From: Clostridiales bacterium
Lineage (GTDB): Bacteria > Bacillota > Clostridia > Christensenellales > Aristaeellaceae
Reading direction: 5' to 3'
Length of the DNA: 13,800 nucleotides
Assembly (NCBI GenBank): GCA_004557805.1
Contig: SFFS01000057.1
Location: 1-13,800, forward strand
The translations under genes were made by a program, and so were the position numbers. The notes under the pieces were generated by a model. The model ran no database searches. It was given only the letters and a program-made list of their open reading frames with translations, and was not told the origin of the DNA. Shown here one piece after another: positions 1 through 7,074 of this stretch (position 1 is its first letter; each line of letters opens with the position of its first letter).

Positions 1-155
1 AGTTCAACGTGACCGTGGCGGGCACGGCGGTGCTCATTGCGACCGAGCAGGCGCAGCGCGACAACCCCGGCGTGCGTCCGCTGATGGTAATGGAAGGCGT
101 CGACGAGGCGACGGGCGCCGCAAAGCTGCGTCCGGGCGACTGGCTGCGGGAGTGA
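1..155 (+). CDS. 3' end of an unidentified gene (partial)
   Basis: An open frame runs from the window edge (first full codon at base 3) to a TGA at 153-155 and gives about 50 residues. It contains a small-residue stretch (VAGTAVLIAT) and ends in RPGDWLRE. Codon use is GC-rich like the genes downstream, so it is probably the real tail of a forward gene. I do not recognise the family. In many Firmicutes the gene before pth is prs, glmU or a general stress gene, but this tail does not resemble those. It lies 58 bases before pth and could be co-transcribed with it. Confidence 0.5.
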   Translation, partial: FNVTVAGTAVLIATEQAQRDNPGVRPLMVMEGVDEATGAAKLRPGDWLRE

Positions 156-213
156 GCTTCCGTTCCTTCCGCGCCCTGCGCGGAAAAAATCCAATCCGAA
201 AGGCGTATATATA

Positions 214-819
214 ATGGAAACGTTTCTGATCGTCGGGCTGGGAAACCCGGGCGAACAGTATAAGCATACAAGGCACAACGTCGGCTTCGACGTGGTGGAA
301 ATTCTCGCCCAGAAGCTGGGCATTAAAATGAACAAACACCGCTTCCGCGCGGAGGTGGGCGAGGGCGCGTATGCCGGGATGAAGCTCGTGCTCGCGCGGC
401 CGCAGACGTTTATGAATCTCAGCGGCGAAAGCGTCGTGCCGCTGGTGCAGTGGTATAAGCCCCGCGCCGACCGCATTGCGCTCGTCTACGACGACTGCGA
501 CCTGCCCGTAGGCGCGCTGCGCGTGCGCCCGTCCGGTTCGCCCGGCACCCATAACGGCATGAAATCCGTCATCGGGCTGCTGGGCCGCGAGGATTTCCCG
601 CGCGTGCGCGTGGGCATCGGCCGTCAGCCGGAGGGATGGGATCTGGCCGACTGGGTGCTGGCGGGATACCGCACGGCTGAAGAGCGCCAGGCTGCGTTTG
701 AAGCCTATTCCGCGGCCGCCGACGCGCTTCTTTGCATCGCAAAAGAAGGATGTGAGGCCGCGATGCAGAAATATAACAGAAAACCACAGAAACCCAGGGA
801 GCCGAAGGAGGAGTTGTGA
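214..819 (+). CDS. pth: peptidyl-tRNA hydrolase
   Basis: Cytosolic enzyme that cleaves the ester bond of peptidyl-tRNAs released from stalled ribosomes and so recycles tRNA. The 201-residue length is normal for bacterial Pth. The family landmarks are all present: GLGNPG at 8-13 with Asn11, the catalytic His21 in TRHNVGFD, Asn68 in FMNLSG, Asp93 in VYDDCDLPVG, and Asn114 in THNGMKS. These match the family's catalytic His/Asp and substrate-binding Asn residues. The ATG at 214 follows a GAAAGG ribosome binding site about ten bases upstream and gives the canonical N-terminus. The gene's last four bases overlap the mfd start (GTGA), which indicates translational coupling. Pth-mfd adjacency is common in Firmicutes. 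Confidence 0.97.
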   Translation: METFLIVGLGNPGEQYKHTRHNVGFDVVEILAQKLGIKMNKHRFRAEVGEGAYAGMKLVLARPQTFMNLSGESVVPLVQWYKPRADRIALVYDDCDLPVGALRVRPSGSPGTHNGMKSVIGLLGREDFPRVRVGIGRQPEGWDLADWVLAGYRTAEERQAAFEAYSAAADALLCIAKEGCEAAMQKYNRKPQKPREPKEEL

Positions 820-3800
820 GGGATTTCTTCTTTGAGCCGCTGCGGGGCTGGCAGCCTTACGAGGAGCTGCTGGCGGGCGCGCGGCAGGATCAGCTGATAA
901 CGGCGTTCGGCATGGCCGAATCACAGAAAACGCTTCTGGCGGCGGCGCTGGCCCGGGAAACCGGCCGGCCGGCGCTTTTTGTCGTATCGACGGAAACGCA
1001 GGCTTCGCGCTGCTACGACGATCTTTTGCAGTTCATGGGCGACGGCGTTTACCTGCTGCCCGCGCGAGAGACGTCGCTTTTTAATATTTCGGCGGCAAGC
1101 CGCGATGTGCTCTACCGCCGCGTGGAGGTGCTTTTCGCCATCGCTCAGCGCAGGGCACGCGCGGTGGTGACGTCGATTGAATCTTTGCAGCACCGGCTGA
1201 TGCCGCCGCAGGGCGTGCTCACGCTGGCCACCCAGCTGCGAGTGGGCGCGCGGGCCGATGTCAAAGCCGTGTGCGCGCACCTGGCGCGCGCGGGCTATGC
1301 GCGTGTGGACAAGGTGGAGGGGCGCGGAGAATTCGCCGTGCGCGGCGGAATTCTCGATGTGTTCGCGCCGAACCTGACCTCGCCCGTGCGCGTGGAATGG
1401 TTCGACGACGAGATCGACTCCATCCGCAGCTTCGATGCTTCGACGCAGCGGTCGCTGGAAAATCTGCAGGAGGCGACGCTCAGCCCGGCGGTGGAACTGA
1501 CGTTTGTGGACGAGGGCGAGGCGGGCGAGGCTGCGGCGCGGCTTCTGCATTCGCTTGAGGAGGCGCTCAAACGCCCGGCCGCAAAGACGGAAACTTCGTT
1601 CGACGAGCTGTTTGAGGATATGGACGAGGGCGGCGCGGGAAAGAAGCTGCTCAACGCCGCGCGGCCGGGCTCTCCGGAGGAAAAGCTCTCCGCGCGCACA
1701 AAGCGCGATGCGGAGCAGCTGCTGGAGGGCGGCTGTTTCCCGAACATGGAGGCGTTCGTGCCGCTGCTGTATCCGAAAACCTGCACGGTGATGGACTGGA
1801 TGCGCAGCCCGATCGTGTTCCTCGACGAGCCGGACAAGCTGCGCGAAACGTGCGATAACCGTTCCTTCGAGTTTGCCGAGGCGTTCAAAACGGCGCTGGA
1901 GCAGCGCGAAGCGCTGCCGGAGCAGGCGGCGCTGCTGCTGGACAGCGCGGAGCTGTTCGCGCGCCTGACGGGGCATGGCGCCGTGATGCTCTCGACCTTC
2001 CTGCGTACGATGGGCGGGCTGCACCCGGAAAAGATCGTCAAGCTGGACGGCGTGGGCGCGACGGCGTATCAGAACCAGTTCGCCGAGCTGCGGCGCGACA
2101 TGGAAAACTGGAAGCAGCAGAAATGGCGCGTGGCGCTGCTCGCGGGCGGCGCGGCACGCGGCGAGCGGCTGCTGAAAACGCTGACGGAAATGGGCGTTTC
2201 CGCGCGGATGGACGAATCGGGCGAGACGGCGCTTGCGCCGGGCGAAGCGGTCGTCTATCCGTTCTCGCTCTCGCACGGCTTCGTGTGCCCGGAAATCCGG
2301 TTCGCCGTCGTCGCGGACGGCGATCTGTACGGCGCGGCCTACAAAAAACGGCGCGCGCGCAAGACGGCGGGCGAGCGCATCGAGGCGTTTACGGAGCTGG
2401 CCGTGGGCGACTATGTGGTGCATGAAACGCACGGCGTGGGCGTATATCGCGGTACAGTGCGCCTGCAGAGCGAGGGCCTCTGGCGCGATTACCTTTATAT
2501 TCAATATCAGGGGAACGACAAGCTGTACGTGCCCACCGACCAGATGGACCGCGTGCAGAAGTTTATCGGCGGAGACGGCGCGCCGCCCAAGATCAACCGT
2601 CTCGGCGGAAACGAATGGCAGAAGCAGAAGCAGAAAACCAAGGCGGCCATTAAGAAAATGGCGTTCGACCTGGTGAAGCTGTACGCCGAACGCAAGGATC
2701 AGAAGGGCTACGCCTTCAGCCCGGACGGCGCGTGGCAGCGCCAGTTTGAGGATAACTTCCCCTTCGAGGAAACGCCCGACCAGCTGCAGGCTGTGGAGGA
2801 CATCAAGAAGGACATGGAAGCGCCGACGGCGATGGACCGGCTGCTCTGCGGCGACGTGGGCTACGGCAAGACCGAGGTGGCGCTTCGCGCCGCCTTCAAA
2901 TGCGTGGCAGACGGGAAGCAGGCGGCCATTCTTGTGCCGACGACGGTGCTTGCGCAGCAGCACTACAACACCATCAAACGCCGGTTCGAGGGATTCCCGG
3001 TGCGCTTTGAAATGCTCAGCCGTTTCCGCACGCCGCAGGAACAGGCGGCCATCATGCAGAAGCTGGAAACGGGCGAGATCGATCTGATCGTGGGAACGCA
3101 CCGGCTGCTGAGCAAGCAGATCAAGTTTAAGGACCTGGGGCTGCTCATCATCGACGAGGAGCAGCGCTTCGGCGTGCAGCATAAGGAGACGATCAAAAAC
3201 ATCCGCAAGAACGTCGATGTGCTCACGCTTTCGGCTACGCCCATCCCGCGCACGCTGCATATGTCGATGGTCGGCATTCGCGATATGAGCCTGCTGGAAA
3301 CGCCGCCCGAGGAGCGCTTTCCGGTACAGACGTACGTGGTGGAGTATTCCGAGGGGCTTGTGCGCGATGCGATTCTGCGCGAATTGCAGCGCGGCGGGCA
3401 GGCGTACGTGCTGTACAATCACGTCGATAAGATCGACCTGTTCTACGAGAAGCTGCATACGCTCGTGCCCGAGGCGCGCATCGGCGTAGGCCATGGGCAG
3501 ATGCGCGAACACGCGCTGGAAGACACGATGGTCGATTTCTACGAGGGCAAGTTCGACGTGCTGCTCTGCACGACGATCATCGAATCGGGGCTGGATATTC
3601 CGAACTGCAACACGATGATCGTCTGCGAGGCGGATCATTTCGGCCTGTCGCAGCTGTATCAGCTGCGCGGGCGCGTGGGCAGATCGAACCGGCTGGCGTA
3701 CGCATATTTTACCGTGCCGCCGGATAAGGTGCTTTCGGAAACGGCTGAGAAGCGTCTGCGCGCGCTGCGCGAGTTTACCAGCTTCGGCAGCGGTTTCCGC

Positions 3801-4415
3801 ATCGCTATGCGCGATCTGGAAATCCGCGGCGCGGGCAACGTCCTGGGCGCGGAGCAGCACGGGTTCCTTTCCGCCGTGGGCTACGATATGTATTGCAAGC
3901 TCATGGAGGAAACGGTGCGCGAAATGCGCGGCGAGCTCGGCGAAACCGTCGAGGGCGCGCAGGAAACGCGCGTGGAATATCCGGTCGACGCGTTTCTGCC
4001 GGCGCAGTACGTGCCCAGCGACGCGCAGCGCATCGAGCTGTACCGCCGCATCGCGGCCATCGAAACGGACGAGGAGCGCGAGGACATTCTCGAGGAGATT
4101 ATCGACCGCTACGGCGATCCGCCGCCGCAGGTCGATCTGCTGCTCGATATCGCGCAGCTCAAAACCGCCTGCAACCATATCGGCATCGATCTGGTCAGCC
4201 ATACGCCCGGCCAGGTGAAAATGCGCTTCGCGCCTTCGGCCAGGCCGGATATGCGCAAGCTGTTCGCCGCCATCGTTGCGGCGGACGACCGCCTTACCTT
4301 TACGCCCAAGACGCCCGTCAGCCTGCTTCTGCGCGCGCCCGGAATGAAGCCGGAGCCGCTTTTGAAGGAGGCCGTGCGGGTGATGGGAAAAGTCAGCCGC
4401 GCCATGCGCGCATAA
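816..4415 (+). CDS. mfd: transcription-repair coupling factor Mfd
   Basis: ATP-driven DNA translocase that removes RNA polymerase stalled at DNA lesions and recruits UvrA for nucleotide excision repair. At 1199 residues it is slightly longer than typical Mfd (about 1150-1180). Domains in order are: the UvrB-like N-terminal module (about 10-350); the RNA-polymerase-interacting domain (about 525-590, with VVHETHGVGVYRG starting near 534); the RecG-like helicase motor with Walker A GDVGYGKT at 679-686, DEEQ box at 780-783 and motif III LSATPIPRTL; the TRG region near 991-1010 (GSGFRIAMRDLEIRGAGN); and the C-terminal D7 regulatory domain. The start is the GTG at 816, overlapping pth by four bases, with AAGGAGG at 805-811. 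No key motif is missing. A very long minus-strand open frame lies inside this gene but is a GC-composition shadow. Confidence 0.97.
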   Translation: MRDFFFEPLRGWQPYEELLAGARQDQLITAFGMAESQKTLLAAALARETGRPALFVVSTETQASRCYDDLLQFMGDGVYLLPARETSLFNISAASRDVLYRRVEVLFAIAQRRARAVVTSIESLQHRLMPPQGVLTLATQLRVGARADVKAVCAHLARAGYARVDKVEGRGEFAVRGGILDVFAPNLTSPVRVEWFDDEIDSIRSFDASTQRSLENLQEATLSPAVELTFVDEGEAGEAAARLLHSLEEALKRPAAKTETSFDELFEDMDEGGAGKKLLNAARPGSPEEKLSARTKRDAEQLLEGGCFPNMEAFVPLLYPKTCTVMDWMRSPIVFLDEPDKLRETCDNRSFEFAEAFKTALEQREALPEQAALLLDSAELFARLTGHGAVMLSTFLRTMGGLHPEKIVKLDGVGATAYQNQFAELRRDMENWKQQKWRVALLAGGAARGERLLKTLTEMGVSARMDESGETALAPGEAVVYPFSLSHGFVCPEIRFAVVADGDLYGAAYKKRRARKTAGERIEAFTELAVGDYVVHETHGVGVYRGTVRLQSEGLWRDYLYIQYQGNDKLYVPTDQMDRVQKFIGGDGAPPKINRLGGNEWQKQKQKTKAAIKKMAFDLVKLYAERKDQKGYAFSPDGAWQRQFEDNFPFEETPDQLQAVEDIKKDMEAPTAMDRLLCGDVGYGKTEVALRAAFKCVADGKQAAILVPTTVLAQQHYNTIKRRFEGFPVRFEMLSRFRTPQEQAAIMQKLETGEIDLIVGTHRLLSKQIKFKDLGLLIIDEEQRFGVQHKETIKNIRKNVDVLTLSATPIPRTLHMSMVGIRDMSLLETPPEERFPVQTYVVEYSEGLVRDAILRELQRGGQAYVLYNHVDKIDLFYEKLHTLVPEARIGVGHGQMREHALEDTMVDFYEGKFDVLLCTTIIESGLDIPNCNTMIVCEADHFGLSQLYQLRGRVGRSNRLAYAYFTVPPDKVLSETAEKRLRALREFTSFGSGFRIAMRDLEIRGAGNVLGAEQHGFLSAVGYDMYCKLMEETVREMRGELGETVEGAQETRVEYPVDAFLPAQYVPSDAQRIELYRRIAAIETDEEREDILEEIIDRYGDPPPQVDLLLDIAQLKTACNHIGIDLVSHTPGQVKMRFAPSARPDMRKLFAAIVAADDRLTFTPKTPVSLLLRAPGMKPEPLLKEAVRVMGKVSRAMRA

Positions 4416-4431
4416 AACACGGAGGAAAGCG

Positions 4432-5739
4432 ATGGAGAACTATTTCAGCGCGATTGAAACCGCGCCGCGCGGAGAAATTGCGGCGCTGCAATGCTACCGG
4501 CTGATTCAGACGGTACGCAGGGTTTATGAAAACGTTCCTTTTTATAAGAAGAAATTTGACGAAATGGGACTGAAGCCCGAGGACGTCCGCTCGCTGGACG
4601 ATCTGCGCAGGCTGCCCTTCACCTATAAACAGGACCTGCGGGACAACTATCCCTACGGCCTGTTCGCCGTGCCGCAGGCGAAGCTGGCGCGCATTCACGC
4701 ATCCAGCGGAACAACCGGCAAGCAGACGGTTGTGGGATATACGCGCAGCGACCTGAAAATCTGGGGCGAAATTACCGCGCGCGCGCTGAGCGCGGCGGGA
4801 GTTACGCCGGAGGATTTCGTGCACATCAGCTACGGCTACGGCCTGTTCACCGGCGGGCTGGGGCTTCATGAGGGCGCGACGACGCTCGGCGCGTCGGTTA
4901 TCCCGGTTTCGACCGGCAACACGAAGCGGCAGATTCAGATCATGCAGGATTTCAGCTCGAACTGCCTGTGCTGTACGCCTTCCTATGCGATGCACATCGC
5001 CGAGACGATGCGGCAGCTGGGCGTCGATCCGGACAGCCTGAAGCTGCGCGCGGGCATTTTCGGCGCGGAACCGTGGACGGAAGCGATGCGGCGGCGCATC
5101 GAGGAAATGATGCACATCCGCGCGTATGACATCTACGGCATGTCGGAACTGATGGGGCCGGGCGTGGCGTATGAATGCAGCGCGCAGCACGGCATGCACA
5201 TCAACGAGGATCACTTCATCGTCGAGGTGATCGATCCGGAAACGGGCGAACCCGTGCCCGACGGCGAAAAGGGCGAATTGGTGTTCACCTGCATCAGCAA
5301 GGAAGCGCTGCCGCTCATCCGCTACCGCACGCGCGATATTTCCGCCGTCACGCGCGAGAAATGCGCCTGCGGCCGCACGTTCCTGCGCATGAAGAAGCCG
5401 CAGGGCCGCACGGACGATATGCTCATCATCCGCGGCGTGAACGTGTTCCCCTCGCAGGTGGAGAGCGTGCTGCTGGGGTTCGATTTCGTCACGCCGAACT
5501 ACCAGATCACCGTCAGCCGCGAGGGCGCGCTCGATTCGGTGCGCATCGACGTGGAAATGGCGCCAGGCGTGGCGTTCGATACCGTGCGCGAGGTAGAGCA
5601 GCATGCGCGCACGCTGCGCGGGGCGATCGAGCAGGTGCTCAACATCGCCGCGACCGTGCGGCTCGTGCCGCCGGGAACGCTCGAGCGCAGCGAGGGCAAG
5701 GCAAAGCGCGTGATCGACACCCGCAACCTGTTGGATTGA
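4432..5739 (+). CDS. paaK: phenylacetate-CoA ligase family (aryl-CoA ligase)
   Basis: ATP-dependent, AMP-forming ligase that activates an aryl or arylalkyl acid to its CoA thioester. The 435-residue length is normal for PaaK. Visible motifs are the phosphate-binding loop SSGTTGKQTV at 91-100, YGLFTGGLGLHEG at 136-148, the adenylate motif YDIYGMSELMGPG at 232-244, IRYRTRDIS at 296-304, and the hinge RTDDMLIIRGVNVFPSQVE at 326-344. Cys249 and the CACG at 311-314 match the cysteine positions seen in this family. The ATG at 4432 follows GGAGGA by seven bases and lies 16 bases after mfd. A tandem-ACT gene follows, an arrangement usual in anaerobes that ferment aromatic amino acids. The true acid (phenylacetate, indoleacetate or similar) cannot be told from sequence, and no 2-oxoacid:ferredoxin oxidoreductase genes adjoin it here. 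Confidence 0.9.
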   Translation: MENYFSAIETAPRGEIAALQCYRLIQTVRRVYENVPFYKKKFDEMGLKPEDVRSLDDLRRLPFTYKQDLRDNYPYGLFAVPQAKLARIHASSGTTGKQTVVGYTRSDLKIWGEITARALSAAGVTPEDFVHISYGYGLFTGGLGLHEGATTLGASVIPVSTGNTKRQIQIMQDFSSNCLCCTPSYAMHIAETMRQLGVDPDSLKLRAGIFGAEPWTEAMRRRIEEMMHIRAYDIYGMSELMGPGVAYECSAQHGMHINEDHFIVEVIDPETGEPVPDGEKGELVFTCISKEALPLIRYRTRDISAVTREKCACGRTFLRMKKPQGRTDDMLIIRGVNVFPSQVESVLLGFDFVTPNYQITVSREGALDSVRIDVEMAPGVAFDTVREVEQHARTLRGAIEQVLNIAATVRLVPPGTLERSEGKAKRVIDTRNLLD

Positions 5740-5752
5740 GAGGAGGAGCAGC

Positions 5753-6169
5753 ATGGCACTTCGTCAGCTTTCGTTTTTTGTGGAAAACAGGCCGGGCAGC
5801 CTGAATGAAATTATCAGCGCGCTGGGCGCGCTTGAAATCAACATCCGTGCGCTTTCACTGGCCGATACGGAATCGTTCGGTATTCTCCGCGTGATCGTCG
5901 ATCATCCGGAAAAGGCGGCTGAGGCGCTTAGCGGAAGGTATTCTGTCAAGCTCAATCACGTCGTCGGCGTGCGCATGCAGGACAGGCCGGGCGGGTTGTC
6001 CGTGCCGCTGGAGGCACTGGCGAAGGCCGGCGTGTCGGTGGAATATGCCTATGCGTTTATCGGCAAGCGCGACAACGACGCATGCGTCATTCTCCGCACG
6101 GACGATCACGAAAAGGCCGAGGCCGCGCTGCGGGCGGCGGGCATTCCTATGGTGGAGGAAATCGAATAA
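5753..6169 (+). CDS. tandem ACT-domain protein
   Basis: Small cytosolic protein of 138 residues made of two ACT domains, at about 4-66 and 70-136. Each begins with the ligand-loop signature (ENRPGSL at 11-17 and DRPGGL at 77-82). ACT domains bind amino acids and serve as allosteric sensors. Stand-alone tandem-ACT proteins next to PaaK-type ligases are frequent in Clostridia and are presumed to sense an aromatic amino acid or regulate the ligase, but the role is inferred. The ATG at 5753 has a strong AGGAGGAG site at 5741-5748 and lies 13 bases after the ligase stop, so it is the last gene of the pth operon. No enzymatic domain is fused. Confidence 0.9.
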   Translation: MALRQLSFFVENRPGSLNEIISALGALEINIRALSLADTESFGILRVIVDHPEKAAEALSGRYSVKLNHVVGVRMQDRPGGLSVPLEALAKAGVSVEYAYAFIGKRDNDACVILRTDDHEKAEAALRAAGIPMVEEIE

Positions 6170-6172
6170 AAC

Positions 6173-6204
6173 AAAAAAGGAAGGGAACCGAAAGGTTCCC
6201 TTCC
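6173..6204 (-). terminator. intrinsic terminator for the minus-strand Crp-type gene
   Basis: A perfect 11-base inverted repeat (GGAAGGGAACC at 6179-6189 and its complement at 6194-6204) closes on a four-base loop. On the minus strand it is followed at once by a run of six T (6173-6178 read in reverse). The plus strand has no T run after the hairpin, so this serves transcripts coming leftwards from the regulator that stops at 6287. Confidence 0.75.
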
Positions 6205-6234
6205 AGACTGTCGAAAAAGTTCCAAGGAAAGTTT

Positions 6235-6259
6235 GAGAGGGCCGCAGCCCTCTCTTTTT
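6235..6259 (+). terminator. intrinsic terminator of the pth-mfd-paaK-ACT operon
   Basis: An eight-base stem (GAGAGGGC at 6235-6242, GCCCTCTC at 6247-6254) with a CGCA loop is followed by five T on the plus strand. It lies 66 bases after the ACT gene stop and before the convergent regulator gene. The hairpin at 6179-6204 in front of it points the other way. Confidence 0.75.
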
Positions 6260-6286
6260 CAATCATTTTCGGCCGGTATCCGCGGA

Positions 6287-6913
6287 TCATTCCGCGCTTT
6301 TTACATTTTGGAAGAGCTCCGGCTCGTTCTGGATCAGCTTGTGCATCACTTCCGTCACCGTCGGGCGGCGGCGGTTGCAGATCAGCGCGATCTGCTGATG
6401 CGTCAGCGGCGGCAGGTTGTGCTCCGCGCAATATTGCAGCACGAACCGCACGGCGGCGTAAGCGTCCTTGCCGGCGGTTTCGCGCAGAAAACGGTTGGTT
6501 TCCATGCCGCAGAAGTGCATCTTCTGCTGAAAAACCGTTTTCATGAACGGAATGTTCGAATTGAGCAGCTCCATGATGAGCGCGCCGTTAAAGACGGCCA
6601 CGGCGCAGTCGATCAGGCAGAGCACTTCAAACGGAACCTCCGAAGGCAGATGAACGTTGTTCAGATGACCGGCCGCGATGATCGTTCCGCCGCTGGCGAT
6701 GCCGCAGGTGATGAGCTTCGAGTTGCCGGAAGGATCGGGTTCGCCCGCGATGGTCAGCCCGTCGAGCAGCACGGCGAGATAGCCGTCCCAGTAGTGCATG
6801 CTCAGCCGCTGGCCGGCCGCATATTTTTTGATGCGGCCGCCGCCGCACAGCCTTTGCAGGAGCCCGGGTTCAAGCGAACGGCAGAAAGCGTTGCCGGAAT
6901 AAGGACAGGACAC
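6287..6913 (-). CDS. Crp/Fnr-family transcriptional regulator, cysteine-rich
   Basis: Probable homodimeric DNA-binding regulator. The N-terminal two thirds has the cyclic-nucleotide-binding-like beta roll of Crp/Fnr proteins. A dimer helix and a helix-turn-helix follow at about 170-195 (LTHQQIALICNRRRPTVTEVM). The protein stops soon after the recognition helix, so the usual winged beta hairpin is very short. I place the start at the GTG at 6911-6913, which is nine bases after AGGAGG. The in-frame ATG at 6920-6922 directly abuts that site and is unlikely to be used, and a longer frame to 7054 crosses the promoter. The 208-residue product has nine cysteines, three of them near the N-terminus (3, 11 and 23), reminiscent of but not identical to the Fe-S ligand spacing of Fnr. 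It is divergent from the cytochrome/molybdopterin genes and is their likely regulator. Ligand or redox signal is unknown. Confidence 0.82.
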   Translation of the reverse strand: MSCPYSGNAFCRSLEPGLLQRLCGGGRIKKYAAGQRLSMHYWDGYLAVLLDGLTIAGEPDPSGNSKLITCGIASGGTIIAAGHLNNVHLPSEVPFEVLCLIDCAVAVFNGALIMELLNSNIPFMKTVFQQKMHFCGMETNRFLRETAGKDAYAAVRFVLQYCAEHNLPPLTHQQIALICNRRRPTVTEVMHKLIQNEPELFQNVKSAE

Positions 6914-6940
6914 AGCTATCATCCTCCTATATTCGTGTGA

Positions 6941-6969
6941 AGTATAACACTTTTGACGCGAAATTTCCA
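6941..6969 (-). promoter_or_regulatory. candidate promoter of the Crp-type regulator
   Basis: Read on the minus strand, the -10 TATACT (plus 6941-6946) lies 17 bases downstream of a weak -35 TGGAAA (plus 6964-6969). Transcription would start near 6934 and leave a leader of about 20 bases that holds the AGGAGG at 6923-6928. Confidence 0.5.
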
Positions 6970-6980
6970 CTGCAAAAGAT

Positions 6981-7011
6981 GTACGGTAGCGTACCAAGAA
7001 GCGGTACGGTA
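6981..7011. promoter_or_regulatory. candidate operator: repeated GTACGGTA in the divergent gap
   Basis: The octamer GTACGGTA occurs twice, at 6981-6988 and 7004-7011, 23 bases apart start to start. Between them lies an inverted repeat, CGTACC at 6990-6995 and GGTACG at 7003-7008 with a seven-base spacer, plus a small palindrome GGTA-GCG-TACC at 6985-6995. The cluster sits between the two divergent promoters, where a regulator of both genes would bind. It does not match the Fnr box TTGAT-N4-ATCAA. Binding is inferred from position and symmetry only. Confidence 0.4.
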
Positions 7012-7037
7012 ATGAACACACCTTTCGGTTCGATCTG

Positions 7038-7046
7038 TGCGATAAT
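7038..7046 (+). promoter_or_regulatory. candidate extended -10 of the cytochrome/molybdopterin operon
   Basis: TGC followed by GATAAT at 7041-7046 forms an extended -10 with one mismatch to TATAAT. No good -35 is found 17 bases upstream, which would fit a promoter that needs an activator. Transcription would start near 7053. Confidence 0.45.
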
Positions 7047-7074
7047 GATCTCACAAACCGGAGCGTCCGGGAAA

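Noticed and set aside
167..190. Hairpin TTCCGCG/CGCGGAA before pth as a terminator of the upstream gene
   Set aside because: On the plus strand it is followed by A residues rather than T, so it does not fit an intrinsic terminator.
206..216. TATATATAAT as a -10 promoter box for pth
   Set aside because: It overlaps the start codon, and there is an ordinary ribosome binding site upstream, so any promoter of pth must lie further upstream.
921..4202. Minus-strand open frame of about 1093 codons opposite mfd
   Set aside because: It lies fully inside mfd, whose domains and motifs are unambiguous. The antisense product is Arg/His/Leu/Ala-rich low-complexity sequence, as expected from the codon bias of a GC-rich gene.
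6937..7074. Longer N-terminus of the cytochrome gene starting at 6937
   Set aside because: It would place coding sequence over both divergent promoters and the repeats, and put some 46 residues ahead of a good signal peptide.
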